Source: Nageia nagi
Lineage: Eukaryota > Pinophyta
Direction: 5' to 3'
NCBI GenBank assembly: GCA_050084985.1
Contig: JBITNC010000001.1
Span: 123,256,001 to 123,320,000 of the forward strand
DNA length: 64,000 nt
This document shows, piece after piece, positions 36,861 through 49,599 of this stretch (positions are counted from its first letter, which is position 1; every line of letters starts with the position of its first letter). The notes under the pieces are model-generated. The model worked only from the letters and a program-made list of their open reading frames with translations. It searched no databases and had not been told where the DNA came from. Both the position numbers and the translations under genes were made by a program.

Positions 36861-37480
36861 GTTAAAATATATACACAGTTATGTTATCTAATTTTTTTGG
36901 TTCTTCCAAAATCTTTAGAAGTTTTCTATCTCAAGTTTCCACTTCAATAATCATGATGTGCTTTGATATCTGATCCTCAACCAATTATCTACAAAGAGCT
37001 CTCCCCTTAGCCACCTTGGTAGGATGGATTTCAACATCATACTTTTGAATTTTTGTAATATATCCAATTTTACCAAAATCCATTTAACCTTGTAAAATGT
37101 AACTTCTAACATTTAGATGAATAGTAAGCACTAGAATTTTACTATGAGAAATGTAGTGCTTAAACTTGTTAAGAGCTTTCATTATTGTAAACACATGTTT
37201 TTTAATGAATCCATACCTTTCTTCAGCACCATGTAGAGTTTGGCTAAAGAATGCTATAGGGTGTTCTTCATGATTGTCTTCTTTATGAGTTAAACTTGAT
37301 GCTATGCTTTTTTTTGCTCCATAATCCTATAAGATAAATTCTTTTGAGAAATATAGATTCTTAAAAATTGAAGCAAACATAATGGCTGATTTTATCTTAT
37401 CAAAAGCCATAAGTCTCTCTATTTTCCACTTGAAAAGAACTTTATCTTTCAACAATTTTGTTATTGGCTGAATAATTTTG
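36861..37480 (-). pseudogene. pol: H1 RNase H (gypsy type)
   Basis: Minus-strand fragments include KAFDKIKSAIMFASIF, HPIAFFSQTLHGAEERYGFIKKHVFTI, ALNKFKHYI and the counterpart of the TDH motif (here LTIHLNV). This is the RNase H that normally follows RT in Ty3/gypsy. Several residues and frames are lost. Confidence 0.75.
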
Positions 37481-37489
37481 ATAGATTCC

Positions 37490-38240
37490 TAAATGAATCT
37501 CCTTACAAAATTAATCTAACCCACTTCTTAATGTTATACAAAATGGTGAGTTTGGAGATAGCTTCCACTCTATCTATATCAATTAAAAATCTATCTTTTG
37601 AAATGACATCTCCTAGCAACTTCCCTTGATTCGTTGTAAAAATGGATTTCTTCAAATTTAATGAAATTCTAAATTCTTGATGTTTCAAGAAAGATTATCA
37701 AAGATGTTGAGAGTGGTTCTTCTTCTTTTAAGAAAAACTATTATATCATCTAAGTAAATTAAAACCATTTTGTTGATCTCCCCAAATGCATAGTCCATAG
37801 CCATTTGAAAATTTATTTTGGTATTGGAAAAGCTAAATGGTATTCATTAAAAAGTAAATATGCCCCATTTTATGGTGAATGTTGTTTTGTATTGATCTTC
37901 ATCTTTCACCCATATATGGTTATATCCAAAGAAGCCATCAAGAAAAGAAAAGCACTTGGATCCTATAATAGTATGTAGAATTTGTTCCATAAGAGGAAAA
38001 TGATAGTTATCTTTTAGTGAGGCTTTGTTAAGATTCTAAAAATCTACACACAACCTAATATCTCCATTTTGCTTCCTTACTAGCACCAAATTAGCCACCT
38101 ATGTAGAATGCTTGATGGGATAAATGATCCTTGCTTGAAATAATTTTTGAATTTTTTGTTGCATTAACACTTCAATTTTAGGATTCATTGGTCTTTTTCT
38201 CTACTGAAAATGATTTACCCCCTCCATCAACTCTATGGTG
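37490..38240 (-). pseudogene. pol: H1 reverse transcriptase
   Basis: Minus-strand landmarks in order are VANLVLVRKQNGDIRLCVDFQNLNKASLKDNY (parts; about 38100-38010), MEQILHTIIGSKCFSFLDGFFGYNHI, EDQYKTTFTIKWG, AMDYAFGE and KMVLIYLDDIIVF with an intact YLDD at about 37750-37775. It ends with LKHQEFRISLNLKKSIF and GKLLGDVISKD (open frame 37503-37688). The catalytic aspartates are present, but stops and frameshifts break the whole. The order of motifs is normal for Ty3/gypsy. Confidence 0.85.
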
Positions 38241-38679
38241 TGTTAGATAACATCTTTGTTAAACACCTTCAAGTCATCATAGCTTCACACCATGATACCG
38301 ACAAATTCCTTCATGATTTTAATTATCTCCATAATATCTTATGTTGAGTTCTTGATACCAATTTTCAAAACCTTATTGAGAGCTATTTCTTACTCTTTAA
38401 AGTTCTTAGGAGAAGCTAAAATATTTCCTTTCCTTAACTAATCATCTCTATTAAAACAAAATTCAAATGAAATAAACCTTTAGGAAAAGTATTATTTTTT
38501 TAACTATAATATATCTTCTTCTTTGAATGCCTCAATCTGTGACTCTTGCCTATTTAAGCATAGCATTTGTATAGCCAAGAAAGAGTTAATATCCTTATAA
38601 TCATCAAAAACTTATCAAAAACAATCATTTTAAGGAGCAAAAGGATTGAAAATTAAATGAATACCTTTTCTTCTTAACT

Positions 38680-39100
38680 AGTGGTGTGTAGGATCAAATA
38701 TTGATCCTTTCTGAGCTAAGGCATCAACTTCACTATTCTAATCCTTAAGGACTGTACTAAGATTTATTGAATCAAAGCTATCTAATAAGTCCCATACTCT
38801 ATTTTTGTATTTTTTCAAATAATGATGTTTAGCAGAACACTTATTGATCACCTAATTAATTACCAATTCTAAATCATCAAAAATAGTCAAAAGTTTTGTT
38901 TTCAACTTATTTTCTTGTTAAAGCCCTAAGCATAGGGCTTCATAATTTGTTGCATTGCTTGTACAACTCCAAGTAAGATAAAAAGAATATTTTTTATTTT
39001 AATATAATGGGATCTAAAACAATTCCTAGAACCAACATCATTCTTAGACTTCATTCCATCAAAGTACCCATTCCACAATTCCTATTCCCTTATTTCTTGA
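38680..39100 (-). pseudogene. pol: H1 archaeal-type RNase H located upstream of RT
   Basis: The minus strand reads WNGYFDGMKSKNDVG (first catalytic Asp), TSNATNYEALCLGL (catalytic Glu in YEAL), then a segment equivalent to LxVxGDSxLVxNQV (degraded) and VWDLLDSFDSINL. It ends with EVDALA (last catalytic Asp) and SIFDPTHH. This is the same domain type as at 25196-25640 in T1. Here it precedes RT (38240-37490) and follows the protease. Three catalytic residues are recognisable; frameshifts and stops break the frame. Confidence 0.8.
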
Positions 39101-39700
39101 GTGGTAAGTGCAGCTAAATCTATAATATCTTCAAAAATTACATAATTCCCATGTTTTAATCTCAATTTGACTTATCATAAGTTCAAAAACTAAATCCATA
39201 GACTCTAATTTTATTTCAATAACATTTGTTAAGAAACCTTGCTCATTTATCATGTTAACTTGAGGTAGTTTCTTAGAGAAAAATCCTACAATAGGCTCAT
39301 TGATAATATTAAACATTTTGTTCTTAAAGGGAATAGACATATGGGAATAGTCCATAGCTAAGTACCCTCCTAGTTTGAATGTTCTCTATATAAGCAAAGT
39401 CAAACATAGGGGGAAGGTATACAACTATGATATATTAGATGACTAAAATCCTTGGATACCTATAAAGCTTCATTGGAACATCTTTTACTACACCAAGGAG
39501 TTTTGACATTTGAACCATCTAACTGAAGTACTCTAGTGGAGTCTCTAGTGTAGGTAAATCCAATGACATAAGATAATTTCTTAAACATAACTATCATGGT
39601 AGCCCTAAATCTATCATGAAATTATGTATAATGTGTCCTTCTAATTAAGGGTAATGTAAAAAGTAGGAGATCTATTTTTTCCCATACCTAGTAATTTTGT
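39101..39700 (-). pseudogene. pro: H1 aspartic protease and linker
   Basis: The protease loop reads MIDLG at about 39620-39632 and, after a one-base frameshift, TMIVM and KKLSYVIGFTY. Downstream come VLQLDGSNVKT, GVVKDVPMKLY and a segment equivalent to LPPMFGLCLSREF. The linker frame 39131-39355 reads MDYSHMSIPFKNKMF and continues to the second RNase H. It would have matured gag-pol. It is inactive by frameshift. Confidence 0.7.
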
Positions 39701-40049
39701 AGTTATATCTAGACTGCAATTCTAGCTTTCATCTTCTTTAGTTTGTATTAATAGTTCTACCTTCAATAAGGAATCAAAGAGTGATGCTCTTTATGGTATT
39801 TTCTTCCATTCATCCATAATATTGTATGGAACAATATTATAAGAACTCTCTTCTTGATATTTTCTTTTATAAGAATGAGTTTCTTCTTCTCTTTGGACCC
39901 TTGTCAAAGATAGGAATCTAAACCTTTTGAATACTTTTTTCCTTTTCTAAATTTTAGGAGAAGCAAAAAGATGAGAAATTAGTTATTTTTTTAGAGCTTT
40001 ATTTTTTGGAAAAAACTTATCAGTATCCATGGATTTATCTCTACAATCT

Positions 40050-41055
40050 TTGATTGTAACTTAGAATAAGAATTAGAAGGTGTTTAAATGGGATTAACCA
40101 GGTAGGATTGTATTCACCTTTGAGGCTAAAACTATCTAATTGCAAACCTAGTTTTAATTGCTCTACTAGCCATAGATTTTCCTCTAAGACTCTTTGATGG
40201 TAACTTAGAATAAGAATTAGATGGTATTTGAATGGCATTAGATAGGTAAGATTGTATTCACCTATTAGGCTAAAACTATCTAACTACAGACCTAGTTTCA
40301 CTTACTCTATTATTAGGTTTTGATAGACTCATGAGACTAGCTTCTAATGCTACTTCATACACAAAGTAATTAGTGCTAAATCCATCATTAACTACCAACC
40401 TTATTTGATTTTGATAGATAGGATAAGAATTCTATACATGAAGGTCATTACAATCTTTGCACCAATCCTAATTAGGAGAAATATATACCTTAGGAGTCAT
40501 ATATACTCTATTTGTCCCTGTTAGATCCCTTTGTTGTGGTTGTTATTGATATATAGTAGGATAGGGATACCTCCTTTTTTGACCTCCATCATCCATCTAA
40601 TCATAATAGTCTATCATATGAGTTTTCCTCTGTTCAACTATCCTTTGATTAGACAAAGTCCTCATTAGGGTTTTTAATTCAATAATATTTATTTGATTAG
40701 TATTTTATTACTTGATATTGCTACTAGAGGTAGGTGCAGGAAGTACCAATTATGGAAAAGATGTAGGTAAGGCAAGATGAGGTTATAAATAAGGTAAAAT
40801 AAGTTGAGATTGCAATATTGAAAGATGCAATTAGACTAACTGAGAAGCTTAAGTTATAGGTATAGGAGGATAAGTTTGCATTGAAGTTTGCATATAAGAT
40901 GAGGTTACATATGATAAAAGTGTGAATATTCTAGTTGGACATTTTCCTACTAAAATGTGTGAAGCTTTAGCTTGTAAAAAAAATTTATAAATTTCTAAAA
41001 ATTGTTGTCTTTTAATCACATGAATCCCAGAGGCTAACTATGGATTAAATGCTCT
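40050..41055 (-). pseudogene. gag: H1 gag C-terminal part
   Basis: On the minus strand the frame continues the gag from 54065 after the insertion site: RAFNP, stop, LASGIHVIKRQQFLEIYKFF, KCPTRIFTLLSYVTSY and so on. Lower down, WCKDCNDLH at about 40440-40470 resembles a zinc knuckle with its last cysteine lost. The region is rich in Pro, Ser, Thr and Tyr, as in gag C-terminal parts. Stops are frequent. The plus strand contains two near-repeats of about 150 bases at 40045-40300 (ACTTAGAATAAGAATTAGA...). Confidence 0.65.
41051..41055. repeat. N1 target-site duplication GCTCT, left
   Basis: GCTCT precedes the TGATTGG start of the left LTR and recurs at 54065-54069 after the right LTR. Confidence 0.85.
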
Positions 41056-42537
41056 TGATTGGAAGAAATATGAATTGTAATTAAACCAATGTGCTTTTCA
41101 CTAACCCCCTTCTAGAAAACCTCAAATAAGCCTCAAGGAAGGACCAGTTAGCTCAAAGAGTTGGTACTCAAAACACCCTACTTAACCTCTCATTAGTTAT
41201 GATAGTTAACATTCTACTTCTCATTATTTATCAAATCCAATCCAATGCTTTAAGCTATTTGTAGTAGAAATCATCATTTGGAGATAGGATAAATATAATT
41301 CAATTGATGCAAAATTGAAAAGTTTGAATAGAATTACTGGAAACAAACTAGTTGTAAAATTTTATCATTAAATCATAATTATCTGATCTTCTTGAAAAGA
41401 ATGAACTTTAAATATTTTTTGAATTAGCTTAAGATACTAAAGTAAATGTAACTTAAAGTAAACTGATATCATAAATAATATCAAACATAAATAACTCAAA
41501 TATAAATGAGGACAAAAATACCAGATAGTGGATCCTATCTCTTAGCATTTCCTTCCTTCTAACACTTTACTATATCAAAGAGCTTTCCTTTATTACTTTA
41601 TAAATTTCAACAAGATGAATACATAGAAATTGACAACTATTATCCCCTAGTTATCCCATAGTTATTTCTCTTCAAGAAGGGTTTTTATTCCCTAATTATA
41701 TTAACAACTATACTATAATCGGGATTGAATATCCTAGATATTTCATCTAGATGAGTACAATTTTGAACTAACTATTCCAAGTTATTCTAGTTGATATCTT
41801 GAAAAATAGATCTACTAAACAAAGGTCTTTCTTGAAATCTCTAATTCTATTCTTAGGCTAAGATATTTGTGCCTAATTGTTGAAACCATGGAACAACTAA
41901 CTACATTCCTAGGTGATGACATATTATCTTCAATCAACCATCTTTGTAGTATATGTTCCACCTAGGTATGTGAAATACTGCTAACTTTGACTTTTTACCA
42001 CATCATATTTATTAGTAGAATATTATGATGCATTCTACTTCTTTTCATTTAGTATTATTCATTTTTAAAGTCCTTTAGTATAAAAGGCTCCTTTAGCATA
42101 TGACTTAAAAGACGCCTTCAGCATTCCACATTCCTTTAGCATTCCACTTTAAAGACTCCTTTAGCATTCCGCATTCTTTCAACATTCCACATAAAAGACT
42201 CCTTTAGCATTCCACATTACTTTAGTATGGATCAAAACCCTTTCTTTAAAGTTATCTTAGGCATTCCTTTAGGGGTTCTTACAACTCCTTTTGTCACTAT
42301 AAAAACCATTCTTTATTCTACCATTTATACTTGATGAAAACACATTATATTTACAAAATAAAGACATTATTTCCCAAATTTACCAATATAAAGCCTAAGA
42401 AAAATCAAACATGCATTTTAGTATGAAAAGATAGTTATATATGAAATTACTTATATTATTTCATAATATCTATATCTATTAGACATAAACATGCATATAT
42501 AAAAGGTAAAAAAGGAGCCCTTAACTACATCTCATTA
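41056..42537 (-). repeat. N1 3' LTR
   Basis: Matches 52450-54064 over its whole length, for example TGATTGGAAGAAATATGAA at the left end, GGACCAGTTAGCTCAAAGAG inside and AACATGCATATATAAAAGGT near the right end. Repeated TCCTTTAGCATTCCACA motifs fill about 42060-42230. The polypurine tract adjoins it at 42538. Confidence 0.88.
42060..42235. repeat. short repeats of TCCTTTAGCATTCCAC type
   Basis: Several copies of an about 16-30-bp motif (TCCTTTAGCATTCCACATT and variants, with AAAAGACTCC between) stand in a row. The other LTR has a longer set at about 53505-53740, which explains part of the LTR length difference. Confidence 0.7.
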
Positions 42538-42562
42538 TTCCCCCAGGCTTAAAGTTTTACTT
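42538..42562 (-). other. N1 polypurine tract
   Basis: Read on the minus strand the sequence is CTTTAAGCCTGGGGGAATAA immediately before the LTR. The GGGGGAATAA core fits a plus-strand primer. Confidence 0.7.
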
Positions 42563-45525
42563 CTCCTATAGTAATGAAAATTGTATAGAAATAGTAAAGA
42601 ACTCTCTTTCCTATGGAATGTTGTACAATAGCACTAAAATCATAAGGTTCTATGACCTTCCTCAATCTAGCCTCATAGAACGGTCTAGAACTTGAGAAGG
42701 TTTCTTCACTTTCCTTTCTTGGCTATAATTCTGAACTATATCATTTTTCCATACTTTTAATGCATCATCATCTTGATGTTCTTATTCAAAGTAATATGTA
42801 GCTAGATGCAAAATAAGAGGTGGCCTAAATTTCATCCCTACCCATAGCTATCCAATAGTTCTAATGGTTTTAACAATAAAGTTGACTCTTATTTTGCTCC
42901 ATCTAAGATTCTAGAGTGACATAACCTCCCTTTCTTGATATTTGTTCTTTTTCATTATATTAAATTATTTTTCACATGCTTCCACAACTTGAGTGAACAC
43001 TACTTCCATAAACTATTCGTAATTTTGTAACCATAAAATTTGTTTCTTCTTGAAAATTTTAGTAAAGTATGAGTTATGATGTACACCTCTAGCAAGATAA
43101 GAAGCATACTATGGAAACACATGTTCTATTCTCATCATTAGAGAATCTTTTGATTCCCTTTTGAGAGATATCTCATACTCCTCCACCCAAGGAATTTGAT
43201 TTTGGAAGATAAAAAGAAACCCTCTAAGTTGCACATTTGTGACTAAAACATTTGAAATAAAATCAACATATTCTAGAAGAATTAAATTATGAACATAAAA
43301 CTCACATACTAGGTTGATCTCCTCCTAATTGCTATCTTTGACAACTTGGCTAGAACCACTGGGAGTGTTTATTTTATACACCTTACCTTCCTTAGCTCTT
43401 TGTATCTACCATTCATATAATAGAAATTTTTGATAAGTGCTATAGGTAGTTAAGGGTCTCCTTACCTCCATAACTTGATCAACTAGCTAAAAAATGTGTT
43501 GTGAATTATCATGAGTTTGGAGCTCATTATACTTTACTATTTGAAGCTCTTTAGTATTCTTGGTAATGTCCTCCTATTATTTAACAAAACTATACATAAA
43601 ATCTTTTTCATCTACTTTCATTTTCTCTTCCAACTGAATGATCTTCTTTTGAAGATGTAGATTTTCCTAAATAACCCTATGTTCATTAGCTCATACAAGT
43701 GCATTCTCATTTTCAAGATAAAGTTTTCTTAACCTATGACTTGTAGCTTTTCCTTGAGTACCTTTACCTCTTGATCTAGCTATTTTAATTCTTCTAGCAT
43801 AAGGTGTTCAATGGTTGATTCCATCAACTTTGCCTACTCTAAGATTAAAGCTACAATTGAATAATGCTCTTCACACAACATTGGTTGTGCTAAAGGGCGT
43901 TCTTCTACAATTCCTTTTTCTTTTTGGTCATGACACTATTGTGCTTATTGGGAAGAACAACCCTCTCTATTTTCATCCTTCAAAATGTAAATGGTGATGT
44001 TATTCTAGAAAATTTGGGTAGCAAAATCCCTCAATAATTCATTGATTTGACCATTTGTTGCTTTTAATTCTTCTATAGTCAATTGTTGTGAGTTCAATGG
44101 CTCTAGAATGGCCTCTTTAGTATGTATTTGTTTAATATTTACAACTTCCACCTCAAAAGCAAGGTCAACTACTAATTCATTGGGGTCCTTACTCTATTCT
44201 CCTCCCATATGCATTTCCCTTTCTTCAATACCTTTCAAGATTTACTCTAGGATGCTCTAACTATCTTTAGTATTCTAGCCCTATAGACACTCAATATCTA
44301 GATTGTAGGGTTCTCTAATGTCTTATTGGATTATTTCCTCTATTTATGCATCATGCTATAACCCTCTCAAAACCTTTGCAATTTCCTCCTCTATACATGG
44401 GTGGTCTTTTTCTTGATCCAACAATTTTTGGAGATTGACCTTCAAGTCATTAGCTCTTCCTTTTGGGTTGTATTGAAGGAGTTTTAGTTGTAATAGGGTC
44501 AAAAAAGTAAACCCATTTGGAATCCTTCTTTACTAATGAAGTATCTACTCCTTTTTGTTGTAGGGTTTCTACAACTCTTGAAATTGTCGTAGAACCCATT
44601 TTTCTAGTACTTTACCTTTTGGGTATGAGTTTACTAGATTTTGAATGAGAAGAAGAAGATGTTTGTTCACATATAATTTAAAATCTTGTTGTTTAGATAC
44701 CTCCTATGGAATGGTTTTACAATCATCCTTAAACTATGAAGATTATGCAAGAAGCATTTCTACCTCTGCACCTTCCTAGGATGTTGAAGCTTACCCTATT
44801 TTAGTGACTAGAATGGGACCTAAAACATTTGCTACTTGCCCTTAAATTGATTGAAATAGTGCATTCCACTTATTTTGACCATCCTCTAAAGAAATAATAT
44901 ATTCTTTATAGATTAAAGTAATAAGGCCATGATGTTTTAAATAGAGATGGCTCTTGGCCCTTACAAATTGAAACACCTTACTATACTCCTTACACATTTT
45001 ACTAATGCTAGTAAACAAATGCTGAGGGAGGTTAAACTAATGGGCTTCACCAAGCTGAAGGCTTTAAATGTTAATAGCCTAAATTTGCATATTCACCATC
45101 ATAAGGAAATACTTCATGGCCCATTTCATAATATTCTTCTATGAAGATGAAATACTTACTCATTTGAGTGTTCATAATTCCCCTTTTTGATTGAAATTGT
45201 ATTGAGGTTCAGGATCTCTTGGTTGCAATAGCTAGTTCATGATTTGGGGAATTATTAGCATGCAAAAGTTCAAATTGGGCCCCTCATCAGGTATACAAAA
45301 AATTTGGCTGATTATCTTGAGGAGAGTGGAATGGTGTATTCCCCAACTTGGGCCAAATAATCCTTAAAATAAGCTACAAAAGCTTCCATAATTGGTTGAA
45401 TGCAAGGGAAAAATTTCTCCAAGAATGGCATCCAACCCCTTTCTTGGAAGACCTAAACTGTAGCTACATCTACTAGCAACTTATACATATTTTTTGGCTC
45501 CCATTTTTGTTTCTCCCCACTCACC
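42563..45525 (-). pseudogene. N1 coiled-coil-rich extra ORF remnant
   Basis: On the minus strand a long reading runs from about 45525 (EKQKWEPKNMYKLLVDVATV, then FQERGWMPFLEKFFPCIQPIMEAF in parts). It continues to a coiled-coil part at about 44100-43560 (LDQEVKVLKEKLQ, ENFILKMRMHLYELMN, QLEEKMKVDEKDF) and on to about 42900. Stops and frameshifts are common. It lies between integrase and the polypurine tract, where Athila elements carry an additional ORF. I do not recognise its family and assign no function. Plus-strand frames at 43815-43997 and 44947-45144 are shadows. Confidence 0.5.
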
Positions 45526-46600
45526 ATTATTGTAGCTTAGTGCCAATAATGGATTGAGACTATATGCTTTAGATAATTATGAAAATGGAATGAAATAGTA
45601 ATGCTATTAAGCTTATAAAAAATGTACCAAAAGGATTTTAATATCAACACCATAGAGTGAATGAAGTAGTACTCTTAACTAGTTATCAAGCAACTAAATT
45701 AATGATAGTACTTGGTTTCCCATAGTGCAAGATTATGATGATGTGATGTGCATTGAAAAGTAAGAATAAAATCATTTAATGCTAACACATGCCCAAAGAG
45801 GATAACCTAGTGTGAGAGTTGATATGATACTAATGATAACTTGTACTTGGTAGTGTAAGTAATGCCATATATCTTGAAGTGATAGGTGTAGTGCCAATAT
45901 CATCCAGTGATCATCCCCAAGATTTTATTATTTAGATTTGATAGTTAAGGTCATTTGCATGATTTGAAAAATGGAATTAAATCATTCTTGGTAATTACAT
46001 GCATAACTTGAAATCCATGATGCATAGGAATCACCATGTTTTGTCTTGTAGTGGAATGATGTGTCCTTTGTGAATATACTTTATTCCTTCAATATGTTAC
46101 TCTAGTGTATGATCAATAAGTTTATGTTCTACTTTAGTATGCAATGAAAAAACTACAAAAACCTTCCCCTAGACTGAAGAATGACATGTCTGCATGGAAA
46201 AGAGCTATAGGTGTATACACAAAATAGATAATGGATAGTATAATAAAATATAAATAATAATATAAATAACTATATCAAATTCAAGCAAAAATGCATACCT
46301 AAGTGAGCTATGTGGAATTATATACCTTTTTTTTGCAACAAGACTACCAAATAGTCAATTTTCACCCATATAAATGCCAAAAATTAGTTTTCATCTGAAT
46401 GACTACCAAATATTTGGTTTTGACCCCTATCATGAGTTGATCAAAATTAACTAGCTTTATTAACCTTATGCAATGCTATTTTTAGGTGAGTTTGATGGAG
46501 AAAGTAGATCCCTCCTCTATCAAATAAATATTTGATTTATTTGGCTTAGAAACAAACTCTACTTTGGAAATAAGCTAATGGTAAACCCTCAATCTATGAC
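45526..46600 (-). other. N1 spacer between integrase and extra ORF
   Basis: Non-coding by inspection. A short duplicated phrase (GACTACCAAATA...TTTTGACCC) is present at about 46340-46430. Confidence 0.45.
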
Positions 46601-47680
46601 CATTGACCAATAATGTTCATTTGGAATCATCAGGTGGTTTCAATTGAATAGTGCCATTATTGAAGATTTGCAAAATTTCATAAGGACCCATCCAATGAGT
46701 TCGCAGCTTACCCATAAAATATTGGTAGTAAGAATCAAATAGTAATGCCTAATCACCCACTTGGAATTGTCTTTGTTGAATATATTTGCCATGCTATGCC
46801 TTTCTTTATTTCTAAATCACTTCAATATGGTGTAGGGCTTCTTTTTTGAGTGCACTTAATGCATTTAAATCTAGTACTCTTTGAATTTATGCCTAAGACA
46901 ATCTTAAGCTAACTATTGTTGTTATTCCCAAAGTTTTTATTGATACTTAATGGAAATTATGGGCTTCTTGCCATAAACTAGTTCATATGGAGTAAATCTA
47001 GTTATGGATTTCCATATAACATTATAGGCCCATATAACCTCTAAGAGTTTAATTGCCCAATGTTTCCTATGTGTAGCCATAGTTTTTATCATTATAGCCT
47101 CCAATTCTAGATTAGTAACCTCCACTTTTCCATTAGACTTTGGATGGTATGGAGAAGATTTCCTATGCCTTATCTGATAAATATTTTGTAAAATGCTCTA
47201 TAACATTGGACATAAACTGAGAACCTTGCTCACTAGCCAAAAATCTTAGAGCTTTAAATCATTGCATAATGTGATTGTATGGGAACCTCTAAAATCACTC
47301 TTCCTTAGCCTATTCCATAACTAGAACTTCACATCATTTCCTAATATAATATACACAAACTAAAATGTGTTTGTTACCTTGAGATGGAGGATTAATTGGT
47401 CCCATAAAATCTAGCCTCCACTGTTCAAATGGTTCAATGATCACTTGAAGTTATAGTTGGCCTACCAAATCATTGACATTGGTCACATTATCTTATGTAA
47501 TTTTTGACATCTTTATGTAAAGAAGGATAATAATATCCACTACCCATAATTTTTAGTATAGTATGTTGGACAAAGAAGTGCCCTCCTGAATGTTTATTAT
47601 GATAGGCTCGAAGGACATCAAAAATTTCATCTTCTCTAAGACATCCTCTTAATACATTATCAAATCCTCTCTTAAATAGT
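46601..47680 (-). pseudogene. pol: N1 integrase
   Basis: The minus strand shows the core end HRKHWAIKLLEVIWAYN and a motif TRFTPYELVYGKKP (open frame 46937-47125). The C-terminal part is FQVGDQALLFDSYYQYFMGKLRTHWMGPYEI (parts) and NGHRLRVYH at about 46740-46600. That GKLRTxWxGPYxI wording is common to non-chromodomain gypsy integrases such as Athila. The upstream zinc-binding and catalytic parts are recognisable only in pieces between stops. Confidence 0.75.
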
Positions 47681-47682
47681 AG

Positions 47683-48335
47683 TCATCTTATCCATGTATA
47701 ATTAGCACTCTCCCTAACTAGATTTTTCCTTTGATTTGGAGAAAAATGGGCTGGTACCTTTCCACTAACCAAATAATTTGCTATATTAGCAAACCATGGG
47801 GTATGAGTAGATAAGGAAAATAGTTGTTCATTAGGAAATGAGTCATCAACTAATCCTTTATCCGTAGGGCAAGCAATTTTACATAAAAAGTCAATAATAG
47901 TATTAGCTTTTCCTAGCTTATCTAAAATAGTGACATTAAATTCTTGAAGGAGTAGTAGGCATCTTATGATCCTCCCACTCACTAATGGTTTATTCATTAG
48001 ATATCTAATGGTTGCATGGTCAGTATGAATGAATATTGAAAAACTAGTAATGTAATGGTGAAATTTATTAATAGCATAAACTATTGATAAAAACCCTTTT
48101 TTAGTAGTTGTATAATTTAATTTTGATCTTGTAAAATGTTTTCTAACATAATAGATAGCATAAGGAAATTTTGTATCTTTCTCCTAACCTAGTACTACTC
48201 TAATTATTGAGTTGGATGCATCAGTATGAATGTGAAATGGAAGCTTCCATTCTATTCCTCTCAAAATTAGAGTTGTAGTAAGTTTCTCTTTAAGGGTTAT
48301 GAAAGTATTTTCATAATAAGATGTCCAAACAAATC
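47683..48335 (-). pseudogene. pol: N1 RNase H and linker to integrase
   Basis: The open piece 47683-47997 reads NKPLVSGRIIRCLLLLQEFNVTILDKLGKAN, then FLCKIACP and LFSLSTHTPWFANIANYLVSGKVP, the usual RNase H end plus linker before integrase. The stretch to 48335 holds the start of RNase H, with readable fragments of FHxHxDASN type around 48220-48240. Frames are broken. Confidence 0.72.
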
Positions 48336-48339
48336 TCTA

Positions 48340-49130
48340 ATATTTATGCAATAGTATAAATATAGAAGCTCCAATTTTACTAAGCTTTCTATGAACCTTT
48401 TGTAATACCTTGCATGCCCTCAAAAGCTTCTAACATCAGTTTGGGTAACAAGAGTTGGGAGTTCCTTTATGACCTCAATTTTATGAAGATCCACCTTGAT
48501 GCCTTCTTCTAAAACATGATGATTGAGTACTATTCCTTCAGTCATAAATGTAAAATATTTTTCATGGCTTAGTGAGAAATTATGTTATTGACATCTTATT
48601 AATACCTTTTCCAAATTCTTTAGTGCTTCTTCATAAGTGTTCTTATACAGTGTGAAGTCATCCATGTAGACCTCCACATGGTCATGTATAAGATCTACAA
48701 AAATGACTTGGACTACCATTTGAAATGTGGATGGAGCATTACAAAGGCCAAAAGGTAACACCCTATAAGTATATGTGCCCCAGGCACATGTAAAAGTAGT
48801 ATTTTCTTGATCTACATCTATAATGTTAATCTAATTGTAGCCACTAAAGCCATCTAAAAAGAAAAGGTAATTCTTCCCAACCAAAGTATCTAAAACTTGA
48901 TCAATAAAAGATAAAGGAAGTGGTCTCGATGTGTGGCTTTATTTAGATATCTATAATCCACACAAACTCTCCACTTACCATTTTTCTTTGGAACTATGAC
49001 CAACAATGATACCCACTTACTGTTAGAAATAGGATAAATTAAATATACACTTAATAATTTTCCTATGTCTATTTTAACAATATCCTTTAATGCTGGGTTC
49101 ACCCTTTGTGGTGGCTACTTTTGTTAGTGT
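48340..49130 (-). pseudogene. pol: N1 reverse transcriptase
   Basis: The minus strand has LIYPISNSKWVSLLVIVPKKNGKWRVCVDYRYLNKAT (parts; open frame 48890-49102), then a DGYSGYNQI-like segment and a conserved AP.TFQ region. DHVEVYMDDFTLYK follows with intact YMDD at about 48655-48680. Motifs are in normal order. Stops, for example in the middle, make it inactive. RNase H follows directly. Confidence 0.82.
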
Positions 49131-49599
49131 AGATGTGGTGTGTACACATCTTTGGATGAATTCCCTTCATGTCAGAGTACTCCCAAGAAAAAGCACCACT
49201 TTGACTTTGTAGAACTTGAAAAAGTGTTGATTCTACTTCAATGATCAACCAACTATTGATATTCAAATTCCTATCTTCTTGAAGTGAAATCTATTTGGTT
49301 CCTTCTTAAATGGAACATAACTATTGAGGTGTTTATATGAATGAATTTAAAGGATAAGTATGAGGAAACAAAGAATGAAATAACTTTATTCTCTCTCTAA
49401 AATAATCACTAACAAAATTGATGTGAGTTAAAGGACATTTGAACAAGGAGAGGAGATGAGTTTGTGCAATTGATGCTATGCTAAAGATTTGTTGTTGTAG
49501 TGTAATAGTAGGCTACTAAGAAGACTCACTAATATCATTACCATATTATTCTAGTTCCTCCACATGTTCTTTAATAGTTATCATTGCCAATGTAGTAAT

